From Planobispora rosea (GTDB lineage Bacteria > Actinomycetota > Actinomycetes > Streptosporangiales > Streptosporangiaceae): 64,000 nucleotides of DNA. Location of the stretch: positions 62,001 to 126,000 of the forward strand of contig NZ_BMQP01000018.1 in the NCBI RefSeq assembly GCF_014648175.1. The letters run 5' to 3'. Below are positions 1-11,862 of the stretch, piece by piece (the first letter of the stretch is position 1; the number at the start of each line of letters is the position of its first letter). A program made the translations under genes and the position numbers. Below the pieces are notes generated by a model. The model worked only from the letters and a program-made list of their open reading frames with translations, was not told the DNA's origin and searched no databases.

Positions 1-1
1 C

Positions 2-391
2 GGGCGCGGGCTCGACAGCGTCGAGCCCGTCACCGGCCGGTTGACCCCGGGCCGGGCGGCGGTGCAGTCGGCGCTCCCGGGCGCGGTGGCCGGTGCGCTG
101 TTCGGATGGTTGTCCGGCGTGCTCGGCTGGGTCAGCCCGCTGATCTCCGGTCCGCTGCTGGTCCTGTACGGGGCCGTCCTCGGCGCGCTCATCGGCGCGG
201 TCGTCGGCGCGCTGCTCGGCCTGGCCGGGCACGCGGTCACCGGTGGCCGGCGGGACTCCGGGCCGGTCGCCGGGGTCCGGGCCGACAGCTATGACGTGCT
301 GGCCGACGTCGACGTCGCCGAGCAGGTCGCGCAACTGCTGGAGGCGCCGAACGCTCCCGGCCGGGGCCGGCTCAGCGGTCAGACTCCGTGA
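2..391 (+). CDS. General stress protein (GSP17M/YflT-type), 3' part
   Basis: The reading frame is open at the left edge of the window, so the true start lies outside; the first in-frame TTG at 41 is probably internal. The visible part contains the family sequence VEPVTGRL, then a glycine/alanine-rich hydrophobic stretch (two closely spaced helices, roughly residues 25-75 of the visible part), then the ending RADSYDVLADVDVAEQ. Actinobacterial general stress proteins of the YflT/GSP17M type have this order: an N-terminal YflT fold (missing here), VTGRLT, a hydrophobic hairpin, and a C-terminal line with YDVL. The molecular role is not known; related genes respond to heat or salt stress. The identification rests on the C-terminal two thirds. 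Confidence 0.75.
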   Translation, partial: GRGLDSVEPVTGRLTPGRAAVQSALPGAVAGALFGWLSGVLGWVSPLISGPLLVLYGAVLGALIGAVVGALLGLAGHAVTGGRRDSGPVAGVRADSYDVLADVDVAEQVAQLLEAPNAPGRGRLSGQTP

Positions 392-491
392 CGCGGCCTC
401 TCCGGGGGGCGCGGCCGCTCCTGCGCTGTGGCGCCGCCGCTTCGGAGAGGCGCGGCGGAGGAGGCACGGCTCCCGTGCCCCGGGCGGACCG

Positions 492-776
492 TCACAGCGG
501 GAACGCCGCCGCCTCGTGCCGCAGGACCAGGACGAGCAGCGTCGCGATCAGGGTCGCGATGACCAGCCAGCTGATCATGATGATGATCGTCGAGCGTCGC
601 GGGCGCCTGCGCGAGGGCGGCTCCTGATCCCTGGCCTCCCGCCTGCGGCGGCCGTCCTCACGGCGCCGGGCGCGCTCGTTGAACGAGTCCAGCCGCGCGG
701 CCAGCCGCGGATCCTCATCGATGAGGTGACGCTCGATCTGCAGCAGCATTCGCTCCTCGTCTTGCGACCAGGCCAT
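492..776 (-). CDS. DUF3040 small membrane protein
   Basis: This is a 94-residue protein. The N-terminus (SQDEERMLLQIERHL) is the DUF3040 signature, in which an amphipathic helix is followed by LxxDDPRLA-like sequence, here EDPRLAARL at residues 21-29. A strongly basic, arginine-rich middle (residues 34-61) precedes one transmembrane helix at about 63-86. The family is common and short in actinobacteria and has no established function. The gene stands alone between a + strand gene end and a spacer. The ATG at 776 fits the family N-terminus. Confidence 0.8.
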   Translation of the reverse strand: MAWSQDEERMLLQIERHLIDEDPRLAARLDSFNERARRREDGRRRREARDQEPPSRRRPRRSTIIIMISWLVIATLIATLLVLVLRHEAAAFPL

Positions 777-1005
777 GCCGCACCTCCCCGGAACGCAAGG
801 CGTGTGCCGACGTTCTGCCCAATCGTAAAGATCATTATCCTTTCCGAGGGCTGCGATTTACCTCTTCTTTCCCCGGCCGCCACCCGCCCCGAAAACACCC
901 GCCGGCCGTCTTCTGGACGACGGGTGATTGATGTCCGCAAAGGGTATTAACGGCCTCGATGTATCCGATCGGGCACATCGCCACACGACGTTCAACGGGG
1001 GAAAC

Positions 1006-1122
1006 GTGACAGAGAAGAAGAAACCCGCCAAGGCCTCAGGCAAGCAGAAGAAGGCCGCGATCAAGGCCACCCGCCAGGCCAAACAGGCCAAACAGGCCAG
1101 GCGTTCCGACGCCGAAGAGTGA
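1006..1122 (+). CDS. Very small lysine/alanine-rich basic protein
   Basis: This is a 38-residue ORF starting at GTG 1006, with a purine-rich GGGGGA just upstream. An upstream in-frame start at 928 would add unconserved-looking sequence, so the GTG is preferred. The product is almost entirely K, A, Q and R (KKKPAK, RQAKQAKQAR) and ends in acidic residues. It could bind nucleic acid through charge, but no family is recognised. A spacer containing a perfect palindrome follows. The clear ribosome-binding site is the main argument that it is real. Confidence 0.45.
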   Translation: MTEKKKPAKASGKQKKAAIKATRQAKQAKQARRSDAEE

Positions 1123-1169
1123 CGGCCCCGGGTGACGACACCCGGTGATCGCCCGGCGGCGCCCCGGAC

Positions 1170-1197
1170 CGGTACCCCGGCCGCGGCCGGGGTACCG
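1170..1197. terminator. Perfect 28-bp palindrome, probable terminator
   Basis: A fully self-complementary sequence has half-site CGGTACCCCGGCCG followed directly by its reverse complement, with no loop. It lies 48 bp after the small basic ORF and about 90 bp before the tricorn gene. It lacks a T-tract, as is usual in high-GC actinobacteria. A protein-binding role is also possible. Confidence 0.5.
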
Positions 1198-1204
1198 TCG
1201 CGAC

Positions 1205-1242
1205 CAGCCGGCCGCCGTCACGGTCAGCCGGCCGCCGTCACG
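1205..1242. repeat. 18-bp direct repeat, two copies
   Basis: The unit CAGCCGGCCGCCGTCACG occurs at 1205-1222 and 1225-1242, separated by 2 bp. It lies in the leader region of the tricorn protease gene. No function is evident. Confidence 0.8.
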
Positions 1243-1285
1243 CCCGCCCGTCCATGGAGTGGACCGCCCATCACGGAGTGAGACG

Positions 1286-4450
<3,165 letters not shown>

Positions 4451-4472
4451 GCGCCGGACGATCCCGGCCGTC

Positions 4473-4580
4473 CGGGACGGTTTCCGCACCCGGGACGACC
4501 TCGGCGTCCGGGGCGGCTTCCGTACCCGGGACGGCTTCCGTGACCGGGGCGGCTTCCGTGACCGGGACGGCGACCAAAGT
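4473..4580. repeat. 18-bp degenerate tandem repeat, six copies
   Basis: Six units with consensus CGGGACGGCTTCCGTNAC start at 4473, 4491, 4509, 4527, 4545 and 4563. They lie just after the tricorn stop and before the PH-domain genes. The period is a multiple of three, but no convincing gene covers the array. Confidence 0.85.
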
Positions 4581-4643
4581 AGGTGCCGGCGTCGACCTCC
4601 GCACGAAGCGGCGCGGCCCTCACGGCTGCCAGGCTGTTCCTCC

Positions 4644-5177
4644 ATGAGAACGGTTACGAACGCCCGCCGGGACCGGCCCAGGGCCGGGGCGGCGGCGATG
4701 CTGCGCCCGCCGCGCGAGCAGATGGACCGGCGGGCGGTCCCGGTGTGGACCATCGAGCTGCTGTTCCTGACCGTGCCCGTGGTGGCCGCGGCCGTGGCCG
4801 CCTACTGGGTCTTCACCTCCCGTCCGGTGTGGCTCGGCGTCCTGACCGCCGGTTTCGCCCTCCTCCTCCTGGGGCTCGCCGTCGCCGCCCCGCGCGCCTA
4901 CCACCGGCTGAACCGGTGGGAGGTGACCGGCGAGGCGGTCTACACCCGCACGGGCTGGTTCACCCACGTCTGGCGGGTGGCCCCGATGTCGCGCATCCAG
5001 ACGGTCGACACCGAGCGGGGGCCGGTGAAGCGGCTGTTCGGGCTGGCCGACGTGACGGTGACCACGGCCTCGGCGGCGGGGGCGATCAAGATCGAGGCGC
5101 TGGACCACGAGCTGGCCGCCGAGCTGGTGGAGCGGCTGACCGCGATGACCCAGGCCACGCCGGGTGATGCGACGTGA
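4644..5177 (+). CDS. Bacterial PH-domain membrane protein, YdbS-like
   Basis: This is a 177-residue protein with two transmembrane helices at about 36-57 and 62-84, followed by one bPH2 (formerly DUF304) domain: RWEVTGEAVYTRTGWFTHVWRVAPMSRIQTVD, then RLFGLADVTVTTASAAG. These are the hallmarks of YdbS. Its stop codon overlaps the GTG start of the next gene, so the two are translationally coupled. In Bacillus subtilis the YdbS-YdbT pair is a membrane complex that gives resistance to certain antimicrobial peptides; a similar membrane role here is inference. An alternative start is ATG 4698, which keeps all of the domain. Confidence 0.85.
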   Translation: MRTVTNARRDRPRAGAAAMLRPPREQMDRRAVPVWTIELLFLTVPVVAAAVAAYWVFTSRPVWLGVLTAGFALLLLGLAVAAPRAYHRLNRWEVTGEAVYTRTGWFTHVWRVAPMSRIQTVDTERGPVKRLFGLADVTVTTASAAGAIKIEALDHELAAELVERLTAMTQATPGDAT

Positions 5178-6850
5178 CGGCCTGGCGGTCCCTGCACCCG
5201 CGGAGCCTGGCCGCCTCGGCGGTGATGTCGACGACGATCGTGGTTCCCGTCGTGGCCGTCCTCATCAGGGCACTGCCCGGCGACTGGCCGGTTGCGGCCC
5301 GCACCGGCGTGATCGCGGGCGCGGCGGTGCTCGTCGTGGCGGGGGTGCTGGTCTTCGACCTGGCACGGCTGCGCACCACGGCCTGGCGGCTCACCGACGA
5401 ACGGCTGGAACTGCGCTCGGGAATCGCCTTCCGCACGCACCGTTCCGTCCCCCGCGACAGGGTGCGCAGCGTCGATCTCACGGCCGATCCCGTACGGCGC
5501 CTACTCGGCCTGGCAGTCGTCAAGATCGGCACGGGCGAGCACGCCTCCGGTGAGCGCACGACGCTGACCCTCGATCCCCTGTCCCGGAGAGAGGCCGAGG
5601 AACTGCGCGGCGTCCTGCTGCGGGGCAGCGGGGAGGAGCCCGGCGACGCCCCGTCCCGCGACGTCCCCCTCGCCGAGCTGGACTGGTCGTGGCTCAGGCT
5701 CGCGCCGCTGACCGTGTGGACCGCCGCGGGCGGCGTACTGATCATGGGAATCGCCTACAAGCCGCTGGACGCGCTCGGCGTCGACCTGGTCGAGTCGGGC
5801 GCCGCCGCGGAGCTGTGGGACTGGGTCACCACCCGCCCGTGGTTCGCGGTCCCGCTCCTCCTGGCGGTCAACGTCCTGGCCGGGCTGGCCGGCGCGGTGG
5901 CGACGTTCGCCACCGCCTGGGGACGCTACCGGCTGGAACGGGAGCCCGGCCGGCTGCGGCTGAGCAGGGGCCTGCTCACCACCCGCTCACTGACGCTGGA
6001 GGAGCGCCGGCTGCGCGGGGTGGAGCTCACCGAACCCCTCCTGCTCCGGCTCGGCGGCGGCGCGCGGGTCAAGGCGGTGGCCACCGGGCTGCGGAAGAAG
6101 GAGGAGAACGAGGCCGACGACGTCGCCATGCTCACTCCCCCGATGCCGCGCGAGGCGGCCGGACGGGTGGCGGAGCAGGTCACCGGGGCCGCGACCCCGG
6201 GCCTGCTCTCCTCCCCGGCTCCGGGTCCGCCCTCCCACCCGCGCCCCGGCCTGCGCCCGCACCCCCGGGCCGCCATGACCAGGCGGCTGCGGGCGACGGT
6301 CCTGTCCACCGCGTTCCTGGCGGCGGTGACGGCGGCGGCGGCCTGGTCGTGGTCCTGGCCGTCCCCCTGGGCCTGGTCGTGGACGCTGCCGGTGCTCGCC
6401 CTGCCCTTCACGCTGTGGCTGGCGGTGGACGCCGCACGGGGACTCGGCCACGCGCTGGGCGAGCGGCACCTGGTGACACGCGCGGGTTCGGTCGCGCGGC
6501 GCACCGTCGCGCTCGACCGCGGCGGCATCGTCGGCTGGACCGTCAGCGAGTCGTACTTCCAGCGGAGACTCGGCCTCATCACGGTCTCGGCGACGACGGC
6601 GGCGGGCGACGGCCACTACGACGTGCTGGACGCGGGCACGGAGGACGGCCTGGGCCTGGCGGCGCGGGCCGTACCGGATCTGCTCGGCCCCTTCCTCCGC
6701 ACGCCCGGGCCCGGAACGCCCGCTCCCGGGACGCCTGCCTCCGCAACCCCCGGCCTCGCAACGACCGAGGCGGGAACGCCCGTGTCCGGGGCCCGGCTCA
6801 CCCGTCTCCCGGATCCGCGTACCCCGCCAGCCGGGCGGCCAGTGCCCTGA
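5174..6850 (+). CDS. Bacterial PH-domain membrane protein, YdbT-like
   Basis: This 558-residue protein starts at a GTG overlapping the stop of the YdbS-like gene. It has three bPH2 repeats, each after a pair of transmembrane helices: about residues 60-145 (WRLTDERLELRSGI), 255-325 (RLEREPGRLRLSRGLL) and 430-510 (RHLVTRAGSVARRTVALD). Three repeats are typical of YdbT. A long proline/alanine linker separates repeats 2 and 3, and the C-terminus is low-complexity (repeated GTPA/GTPV). The 3' end overlaps the end of the convergent WYL regulator gene by 53 bp, which is unusual; both stop codons are firm. The protein probably forms a complex with its neighbour in the membrane. Confidence 0.87.
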   Translation: MTAWRSLHPRSLAASAVMSTTIVVPVVAVLIRALPGDWPVAARTGVIAGAAVLVVAGVLVFDLARLRTTAWRLTDERLELRSGIAFRTHRSVPRDRVRSVDLTADPVRRLLGLAVVKIGTGEHASGERTTLTLDPLSRREAEELRGVLLRGSGEEPGDAPSRDVPLAELDWSWLRLAPLTVWTAAGGVLIMGIAYKPLDALGVDLVESGAAAELWDWVTTRPWFAVPLLLAVNVLAGLAGAVATFATAWGRYRLEREPGRLRLSRGLLTTRSLTLEERRLRGVELTEPLLLRLGGGARVKAVATGLRKKEENEADDVAMLTPPMPREAAGRVAEQVTGAATPGLLSSPAPGPPSHPRPGLRPHPRAAMTRRLRATVLSTAFLAAVTAAAAWSWSWPSPWAWSWTLPVLALPFTLWLAVDAARGLGHALGERHLVTRAGSVARRTVALDRGGIVGWTVSESYFQRRLGLITVSATTAAGDGHYDVLDAGTEDGLGLAARAVPDLLGPFLRTPGPGTPAPGTPASATPGLATTEAGTPVSGARLTRLPDPRTPPAGRPVP

Positions 6851-7754
6851 CCTCCGCGCGCAGGCCGTCCGGCTCCAGCACGGTGAAGGGCCAGCCCAGT
6901 CCGGCCAGCATCTGCGCCATCCCGTCCAGCCGCTCGGCCCGCGCCGTCAGCAGCACCCCGCCGGGGTCCTCGGCCAGCGTGGCGGTCTCGGCCGGGATCC
7001 GGCGGCGCGCCCGCTCCAGCGTGGTCTCCAGCAGCACCCGCACCTCGTGACGGTACGGAACCGCCGACAACGACCGCGCCACGTGCTCCGCCGCGTCGAA
7101 GCCCTCCGGCGGGGTGAAGGCCCGCCCGGTCCGGGCGGCCTCCGCCACCCGGTCCACCCGGAAGGTGCGGACCTCCCCGCTGCGGTGGTCGAGCCCGGTG
7201 ACGTACCAGCGGCCCGAGTGGAAGACGATGCCGTACGGGTCCAGGTCCCGTTCCGAGGGCTCCCCCCTCCAGGACCGGTAGGCCAGCCGTACCGTACGCC
7301 GCCTGCGGACGGCGTCGGCCAGCGCCAGCAGCGGTCCCGCCCGGGGCGTGCTCGCCGCCGCCGGGGCGCGGGTGTGCTCCAGCGTCCGCGTGACCGCCTC
7401 GACCCGCTCGCGCAGCGCCTGCGGCAGCACGCGCTGGATCTTCGCCAGCGCGCTCCCGGTGGCCGTCTCCCCCACCGCCAGTCCGGTCCGCTGACCGGCC
7501 AGCAGCCCCAGCAGCACGGCCGTCGCCTCGTCGTCGGTGAACATCAGCGGCGGCAGCTTGTAGCCCGGCAGCAGCCGGTAGCCGCCGTACCGGCCCCGTT
7601 CGGCCTCCACCGGCACGCCGAGCTCGTTCAGCTTCACCGCGTAGCGGCGCACGGTGCGCTCGTCGACCTCCAGCCGTTCGGCCAGCTCCGGCCCGGTCAG
7701 GCCGGGACTGGCCTGGAGCAACTCCAGCAATGCGAGTACGCGGACGACTGTCAT
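6798..7754 (-). CDS. WYL-domain transcriptional regulator
   Basis: This is a 318-residue regulator. The N-terminus (about 1-60) is an HTH_11 winged helix: LALLELLQASPGLTGPELAERL, then DERTVRRYAVKLNELGVPVE. The WYL domain at about 140-205 contains SGRWYVTGLDHRSGEVRTF, the expected ligand-binding core (WYV in place of WYL). A C-terminal extension (WCX) follows. WYL regulators sense nucleic acid fragments or small ligands and can repress or activate. The gene is divergent from an alpha/beta hydrolase gene with a 97-bp spacer, so it probably controls that gene and itself. The region from the start to the core fits the family well. Confidence 0.9.
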   Translation of the reverse strand: MTVVRVLALLELLQASPGLTGPELAERLEVDERTVRRYAVKLNELGVPVEAERGRYGGYRLLPGYKLPPLMFTDDEATAVLLGLLAGQRTGLAVGETATGSALAKIQRVLPQALRERVEAVTRTLEHTRAPAAASTPRAGPLLALADAVRRRRTVRLAYRSWRGEPSERDLDPYGIVFHSGRWYVTGLDHRSGEVRTFRVDRVAEAARTGRAFTPPEGFDAAEHVARSLSAVPYRHEVRVLLETTLERARRRIPAETATLAEDPGGVLLTARAERLDGMAQMLAGLGWPFTVLEPDGLRAEVRALAARLAGYADPGDG

Positions 7755-7851
7755 GAAAATCCCTGAGAAATCCGGACCGGAACTGCCCGGATTCGATCAT
7801 ACGGTGGAACCACAGCGAGAACGACGAGCGGAAACGCCGTGAGGAGAGAGC

Positions 7852-8637
7852 ATGAACGAGCACGCCGACGGGACCGTCCAGCCGCACGCGAAGGGCACCT
7901 ACGTCCTGGTCCCCGGTTTCTGGCTCGGCGGCTGGGCGTGGGAGAAGGTCACCTCTCACCTGCGCGCAGCCGGCCACGACGTCCACCCCGTCAACCTCAC
8001 CGGGCTCGGCGACCGGGCGCACCTGGCCACCCCGGAGACCGACCTGGAGACCCACATCCAGGACATCGTCAACACCGTCGTCTACGCCGACCTGCACGAC
8101 GTCATCCTCGTCGGGCACAGCGGCGGCGGGGCGCCCGTCACCGGCGCGGCCGACCGCATCCCCGAGCGCATCGCCCGCGTGGTCTACCTCGACAGCGGCC
8201 CGCTCGCCGACGGCATGACCCAGATGGACATGAACGAGCCCGAGTGGAACGCCTTCGTCGAGGAGCGCGTCGCCGGACCGGGTGGCGGCACCGGCTATCC
8301 GCTGATCTCCTGGGAGGAGCAGGAACGGGCGGGAGCCAGCCTGGAGGGTCTGGGCGAGGCCGAGCGGGAGTGGTTCGCCTCCCGTGCGACGCCGCAGCCG
8401 TACCGGACCATGACCCAGCCGCTGCGGCTCACCGGTGGCGCGGACAAGCTTCCCAAGACGCTCATCACCTGCTCCTTCCCGCTGGAGCAGGTCCACGCGA
8501 TGATCGAGGCGGGGCATCCGTTCTTCGCCGCGCTGGCCGGCCCGGAGTGGAGCTTCGCGGCGGTGCCCACCGGCCACTGGCCGATGTTCTCCGAGCCGGA
8601 GCGGACCGCCGCCGCCCTCACCGCCCTGGCGGAGTAG
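7852..8637 (+). CDS. Alpha/beta hydrolase (esterase-type)
   Basis: The 261-residue protein opens with a short tail and then TYVLVPGFWLGGWAWEKVTSHL, the family's oxyanion region (GxxxGGWAW). The nucleophile elbow is GHSGGG with Ser90, and the likely catalytic His is His242 in PTGHWPMFSEPE. This pattern matches the esterase group related to plant salicylate/hydroxynitrile-lyase-like enzymes, but the substrate cannot be told. The ATG at 7852 is preceded by GAGGAGAG. It is divergent from the WYL regulator, which is its likely controller. Cytoplasmic location is inferred because no signal peptide is present. Confidence 0.88.
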   Translation: MNEHADGTVQPHAKGTYVLVPGFWLGGWAWEKVTSHLRAAGHDVHPVNLTGLGDRAHLATPETDLETHIQDIVNTVVYADLHDVILVGHSGGGAPVTGAADRIPERIARVVYLDSGPLADGMTQMDMNEPEWNAFVEERVAGPGGGTGYPLISWEEQERAGASLEGLGEAEREWFASRATPQPYRTMTQPLRLTGGADKLPKTLITCSFPLEQVHAMIEAGHPFFAALAGPEWSFAAVPTGHWPMFSEPERTAAALTALAE

Positions 8638-8652
8638 CCGGTCCGCCGCCGG

Positions 8653-9939
8653 TCAGCCGAGGCCGGCGAGCTTGCGCTCCAGCACCGTCCGCTCGCGCTC
8701 GTTGCCGCACAGCCGTACGGCGCGCTCCAGCTCGGCGCGCGCCTCACCGGCGCGCCCCAGACGGGCGAGCAACTCCCCGCGGACGCTCGGCAGCAGGTGC
8801 GAGTCCGGCAGCGCCCCGGCGTCCGCCAGCTCGTCCACGATCGGCAGCGCCGCGGCCGGTCCCCGCGCCATGGAGACCGCCACCGCCCGGTTGAGGTCGA
8901 TCACCGGTGACGGCGCGAGCCGGCCGAGCGCCTCGTAGATGAGCACGATGCGTTCCCAGTCCGTCGCCTCGACCGACGGGGCGACGGCATGGCATTCGGC
9001 GATCGCCGCCTGCAGGCCGTAGGCGCCCAGGCCCCGGCCGGCCTTCTCGGCTCGGGCCAGGGCGGCCTGTCCCCGGCGGATCGCGGCGCGGTCCCAGCGG
9101 CGGCGGTCCTGGCGCTCCAGCAGCACCGGCTCACCGTCCGGGCCGGTACGGGCGGGGAAGCGCGCCGCGGTCAGTTCGAGCAGCGCCAGCAGGCCGTGGA
9201 CCTCGGGCTCCTCCGGCATCAGCCGGCTCAGCACCCGCGCGAGACGCTGGGCCTCGCTGGCGAGGTCGAGCCGGATCAGATCGTCACCGGAGCTGGCCGA
9301 GGACCCTTCGGTGAAGATCAGGTAGATCACGTTGAGCACTGAGCCGAGCCGTTTGATCCGCTCCTCGGCCGGCGGCACCTCGAACGGCACCCGGGCCGCC
9401 CCCAGGGTCTTCTTCGCCCGCGTGATGCGGGCCTGCACGGTGGCGGTCGGCACGAGGAACGCCTTGGCGATCTCGTCGCTCGTCAGACCGCCGACCACCC
9501 GCAGGGTGAGCGCCACCCTCGCCTCCCGCGGCAGCACGGGGTGGCAGGAGACGAACATCAACGCGAGCACGTCGTCGTCGATCTGGTCCGGATCCCACAG
9601 CACGTCCTCGCCCTCACGGGCGGGACCGGCGGGGGCGCCCCCCGAGACGACGCCGCCCTCGCCCAGGCCGTGGGCGAGGGCGGCGTACCTCTCGTCGAGG
9701 GCGGAGCGCCGGCGGAACGCGTCGATGGCACGGCGCCGGCCGACGGTCAGCAGCCATCCCGCCGGGTTGTGCGGGACGCCCTCGCGCGGCCAGTTCACGA
9801 GCGCCTCGGCCAGCGCCTCCTGGGCCAGGTCCTCGGCCAGTGCGAAGTCCCCGGTGTACCGCGCGAGCGCACCGACGATCCGCGCGGAATCGATCCGCCA
9901 GACGGCGGCGACGGCCTCGCGGCCGGTGTGGTCGGCCAT
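8653..9939 (-). CDS. ECF42-type RNA polymerase sigma factor
   Basis: The protein has 428 residues, far longer than an ordinary ECF sigma. Region 2 (about 15-85) includes DFALAEDLAQEALAEALVNW and the promoter-melting part GWLLTVGRRRAIDAFRR. Region 4 (about 125-180) includes LTLRVVGGLTSDEIAKAFLV. A C-terminal extension of about 230 residues (DUF6596 and TPR-like) follows. This architecture is that of ECF42, which has no anti-sigma factor and is encoded beside a YCII/DGPF protein; exactly that neighbour lies 35 bp upstream. The C-terminal extension is thought to control activity in place of an anti-sigma factor. The signal sensed is unknown. Confidence 0.92.
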   Translation of the reverse strand: MADHTGREAVAAVWRIDSARIVGALARYTGDFALAEDLAQEALAEALVNWPREGVPHNPAGWLLTVGRRRAIDAFRRRSALDERYAALAHGLGEGGVVSGGAPAGPAREGEDVLWDPDQIDDDVLALMFVSCHPVLPREARVALTLRVVGGLTSDEIAKAFLVPTATVQARITRAKKTLGAARVPFEVPPAEERIKRLGSVLNVIYLIFTEGSSASSGDDLIRLDLASEAQRLARVLSRLMPEEPEVHGLLALLELTAARFPARTGPDGEPVLLERQDRRRWDRAAIRRGQAALARAEKAGRGLGAYGLQAAIAECHAVAPSVEATDWERIVLIYEALGRLAPSPVIDLNRAVAVSMARGPAAALPIVDELADAGALPDSHLLPSVRGELLARLGRAGEARAELERAVRLCGNERERTVLERKLAGLG

Positions 9940-9974
9940 GCCCGGTCAGCCTCCGTCGGTTCCCGTCGGTCCGC

Positions 9975-10394
9975 TCAGAGCTGGCCGGTGGCCTCGCGCC
10001 ACGCCCGCTCCTTCTGGATCCACTCGTTGTCCTGCGGGAACTCGTCGATCGTGGGGATCCGGCGGATCTCGGTCTTGAAGCCCGGACCGGTGAGCGGCGC
10101 CCGCTTGGCCCACTCGACGGCCTCCTCCTTCGAGGACACGTTGAGGATGTAGAACCCGTTGAACAGTTCCTTGGTCTCACCGTACGGGCCGTCGGTGACC
10201 ACAGGCGGCTCGGAGGAGTAGTCCACGACGACACTCTCCGAGGGGTCCTCCAGCCCCTCCGCGGCGACCAGCACACCGGCCCGGATCAGCTCGTCGTTGA
10301 ACCTGCCGACGGTCTCGAGCATCTTGCCGAAGTCGACGTCCGCCATCCCCGCGAGGGCCTCGTCGGTGGCGCGCCAGATCAGCATGTACTTCAT
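9975..10394 (-). CDS. YCII-related (DGPF-domain) protein
   Basis: This protein of 139 residues begins at ATG 10394 with the family start MKYMLIW and an upstream GGAGA ribosome-binding site; a longer in-frame form would add 16 unlike residues. The DGPF motif is present as TDGPYGETKE, followed by GFYILNVSS. It is the standard partner of ECF42 sigma factors and is the first gene of a two-gene operon with the sigma factor. The family has a ferredoxin-like fold; its enzymatic or signalling role with the sigma factor is unproven. Confidence 0.92.
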   Translation of the reverse strand: MKYMLIWRATDEALAGMADVDFGKMLETVGRFNDELIRAGVLVAAEGLEDPSESVVVDYSSEPPVVTDGPYGETKELFNGFYILNVSSKEEAVEWAKRAPLTGPGFKTEIRRIPTIDEFPQDNEWIQKERAWREATGQL

Positions 10395-10515
10395 GATCTC
10401 TGTCTCCTGGACTGTCCGGGCCCGTCTCCCGGGCCCTCTCATCCCTAGGTCGAACGGGAGCGGCGCGGATCAACACGACCGCCGATTCTTTTTTCGAGGA
10501 TCTCCGGCAGCGTAG

Positions 10516-10818
10516 TTGATCGTGTTTTCGTCCCTCACCTTCACCGACGGTCCCGCGGGCGACCGGGTGCGGCGGTGGCTGCGGGACAGCGGCGTCGACG
10601 TCGCGGAGGCCACCGCGGCGGGGCGGCTGGACATCCGGTCGGCCGACGACGGCTGCCTGGTGTCCGGCCGGTTCGATCCCGACGCGATGATCACTGCGCT
10701 GCGGGATGAGATCGGCCGCAGCCTGTCGGCGGGGTTCGCCGGGTTCCGGGTCGGCGGGGAGATGGGCTGGGATCAGACGACCGGCCTGGTCGCCGACTCG
10801 GAGGTCCTCCCCTCATGA
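10516..10818 (+). pseudogene. MEDS-domain gene relic
   Basis: About 100 residues match the middle of the MEDS sensory domain: VRRWLRDSGVDVAEATAAGRL, a DGCLVSGRFDPDAM core and FRVGGEMGW. Intact actinobacterial MEDS (often MEDS-STAS) proteins carry about 35 more N-terminal residues with a conserved HVC/F segment, and a C-terminal part or STAS domain. Both are absent: an in-frame TAG (10513) stands directly before the fragment, the possible starts (TTG 10516, GTG 10522) have no ribosome-binding site, and the frame stops soon after the core. It lies between the YCII promoter and a convergent gene. A short functional protein cannot be excluded. Confidence 0.6.
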
Positions 10819-10825
10819 CGGCCGG

Positions 10826-11698
10826 TCAGGGCTCCGCCGGCTCCGTGGCGGGCGCGCCGACCCAGTCGTCGACCGCGGCGAAGGTCTGCGCGGCGATCAG
10901 CCTCTGACCGTCGGCGTTGGGGTGGAAGTAGTCCCACCGGCTCACGTGGTCCAGCGTGAACCGGTAGCCGAACACGGCGTTGCCGTCGAAGCGGCAGGCC
11001 GGGCCGTAGTCGGCGCAGACCCGGGCCAGGGCCGCGTTGTAGGCGGCCACCCGGGCGCGCACCCGGTCCCGGCGGGCCCGGTCGGCCTCGGTCGTGGAGG
11101 TGGGCCTGGCCAGCATGGTCGGGCAGATCCGGGCGACCGACCAGAACCCGCGCGCGATCGGATCGTCCTTGCCCACCTGCCACAGCCGCTTGATGTCGGG
11201 AATGCTGGCCACGAACACCCGTCCGGCGGGCCGCCCCTGGCGGAACAGCCGGAGTGCCTCGGCCACCCGCCGCTGGTAGACCTCGACCGGCGTCATCCTC
11301 CGCTCCTCCGGCACGCAGGCGTCCTGGGCGCCGATCAGGATCGTCACGTAGTCGGCCCGCCGCGCGACCGCCTGCCGCATCTGACCTGCCAGATTGGCGC
11401 TCGTCGCCCCGGGGACGGCGAGATTGACGTTGTTGCCCTCGATGGCCCCGTCCGCGGCCCGCAGCCGCAGATAGTGGCTGCGCACGTCGGTATGGTCCCC
11501 CGCCGACCAGGAGCGGGAGGTGCAGGAGACGTACCAGCCGCAGGCGTTGAACCCGGCGCTGATCGAGTCTCCCAGCGCCGCCATGACCGCGGGCCGCCAC
11601 GGCCGCTCGGGGACGGCCGCCGCCGGGCCCGCCGAGACGGCCGTGACAGACAGGAAGGCCGTCACCGTTGTGAGTGTGGTCACAGTCCTGCGGGTCAT
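10826..11698 (-). CDS. Secreted SGNH/GDSL hydrolase
   Basis: The protein has 290 residues from ATG 11698, which is preceded by GGAGG at the right distance; a start 15 bp upstream is less likely. A signal peptide occupies about residues 1-28 (TRR, hydrophobic core, AGPAAA). Block I is ALGDSISAGF with nucleophile Ser45. Block III is seen in ILIGAQDACV, where the usual GxND Asn is replaced by Gln (GAQD). Block V is DYFHPNADGQ with the catalytic Asp and His. Four or more cysteines (for example ACGWYVSC) suggest disulphides, as in secreted actinobacterial lipases of this clan. It probably cleaves an extracellular ester; the substrate is unknown. Confidence 0.9.
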   Translation of the reverse strand: MTRRTVTTLTTVTAFLSVTAVSAGPAAAVPERPWRPAVMAALGDSISAGFNACGWYVSCTSRSWSAGDHTDVRSHYLRLRAADGAIEGNNVNLAVPGATSANLAGQMRQAVARRADYVTILIGAQDACVPEERRMTPVEVYQRRVAEALRLFRQGRPAGRVFVASIPDIKRLWQVGKDDPIARGFWSVARICPTMLARPTSTTEADRARRDRVRARVAAYNAALARVCADYGPACRFDGNAVFGYRFTLDHVSRWDYFHPNADGQRLIAAQTFAAVDDWVGAPATEPAEP

Positions 11699-11862
11699 CG
11701 GGCCTCCGGTCATGAGATCACTTCTGGTCTGGATGTATCACCGCAGTACAGAGACGCGCCGAAGGTTGACCAACTGCTTTGGTTTCCTTGACAGCCGTCG
11801 GTGCGCATGCTTGCCCAGGGGCGCTTCTCGAACACGTTCAGTTTCCGCATAGAGTGGTGTAG

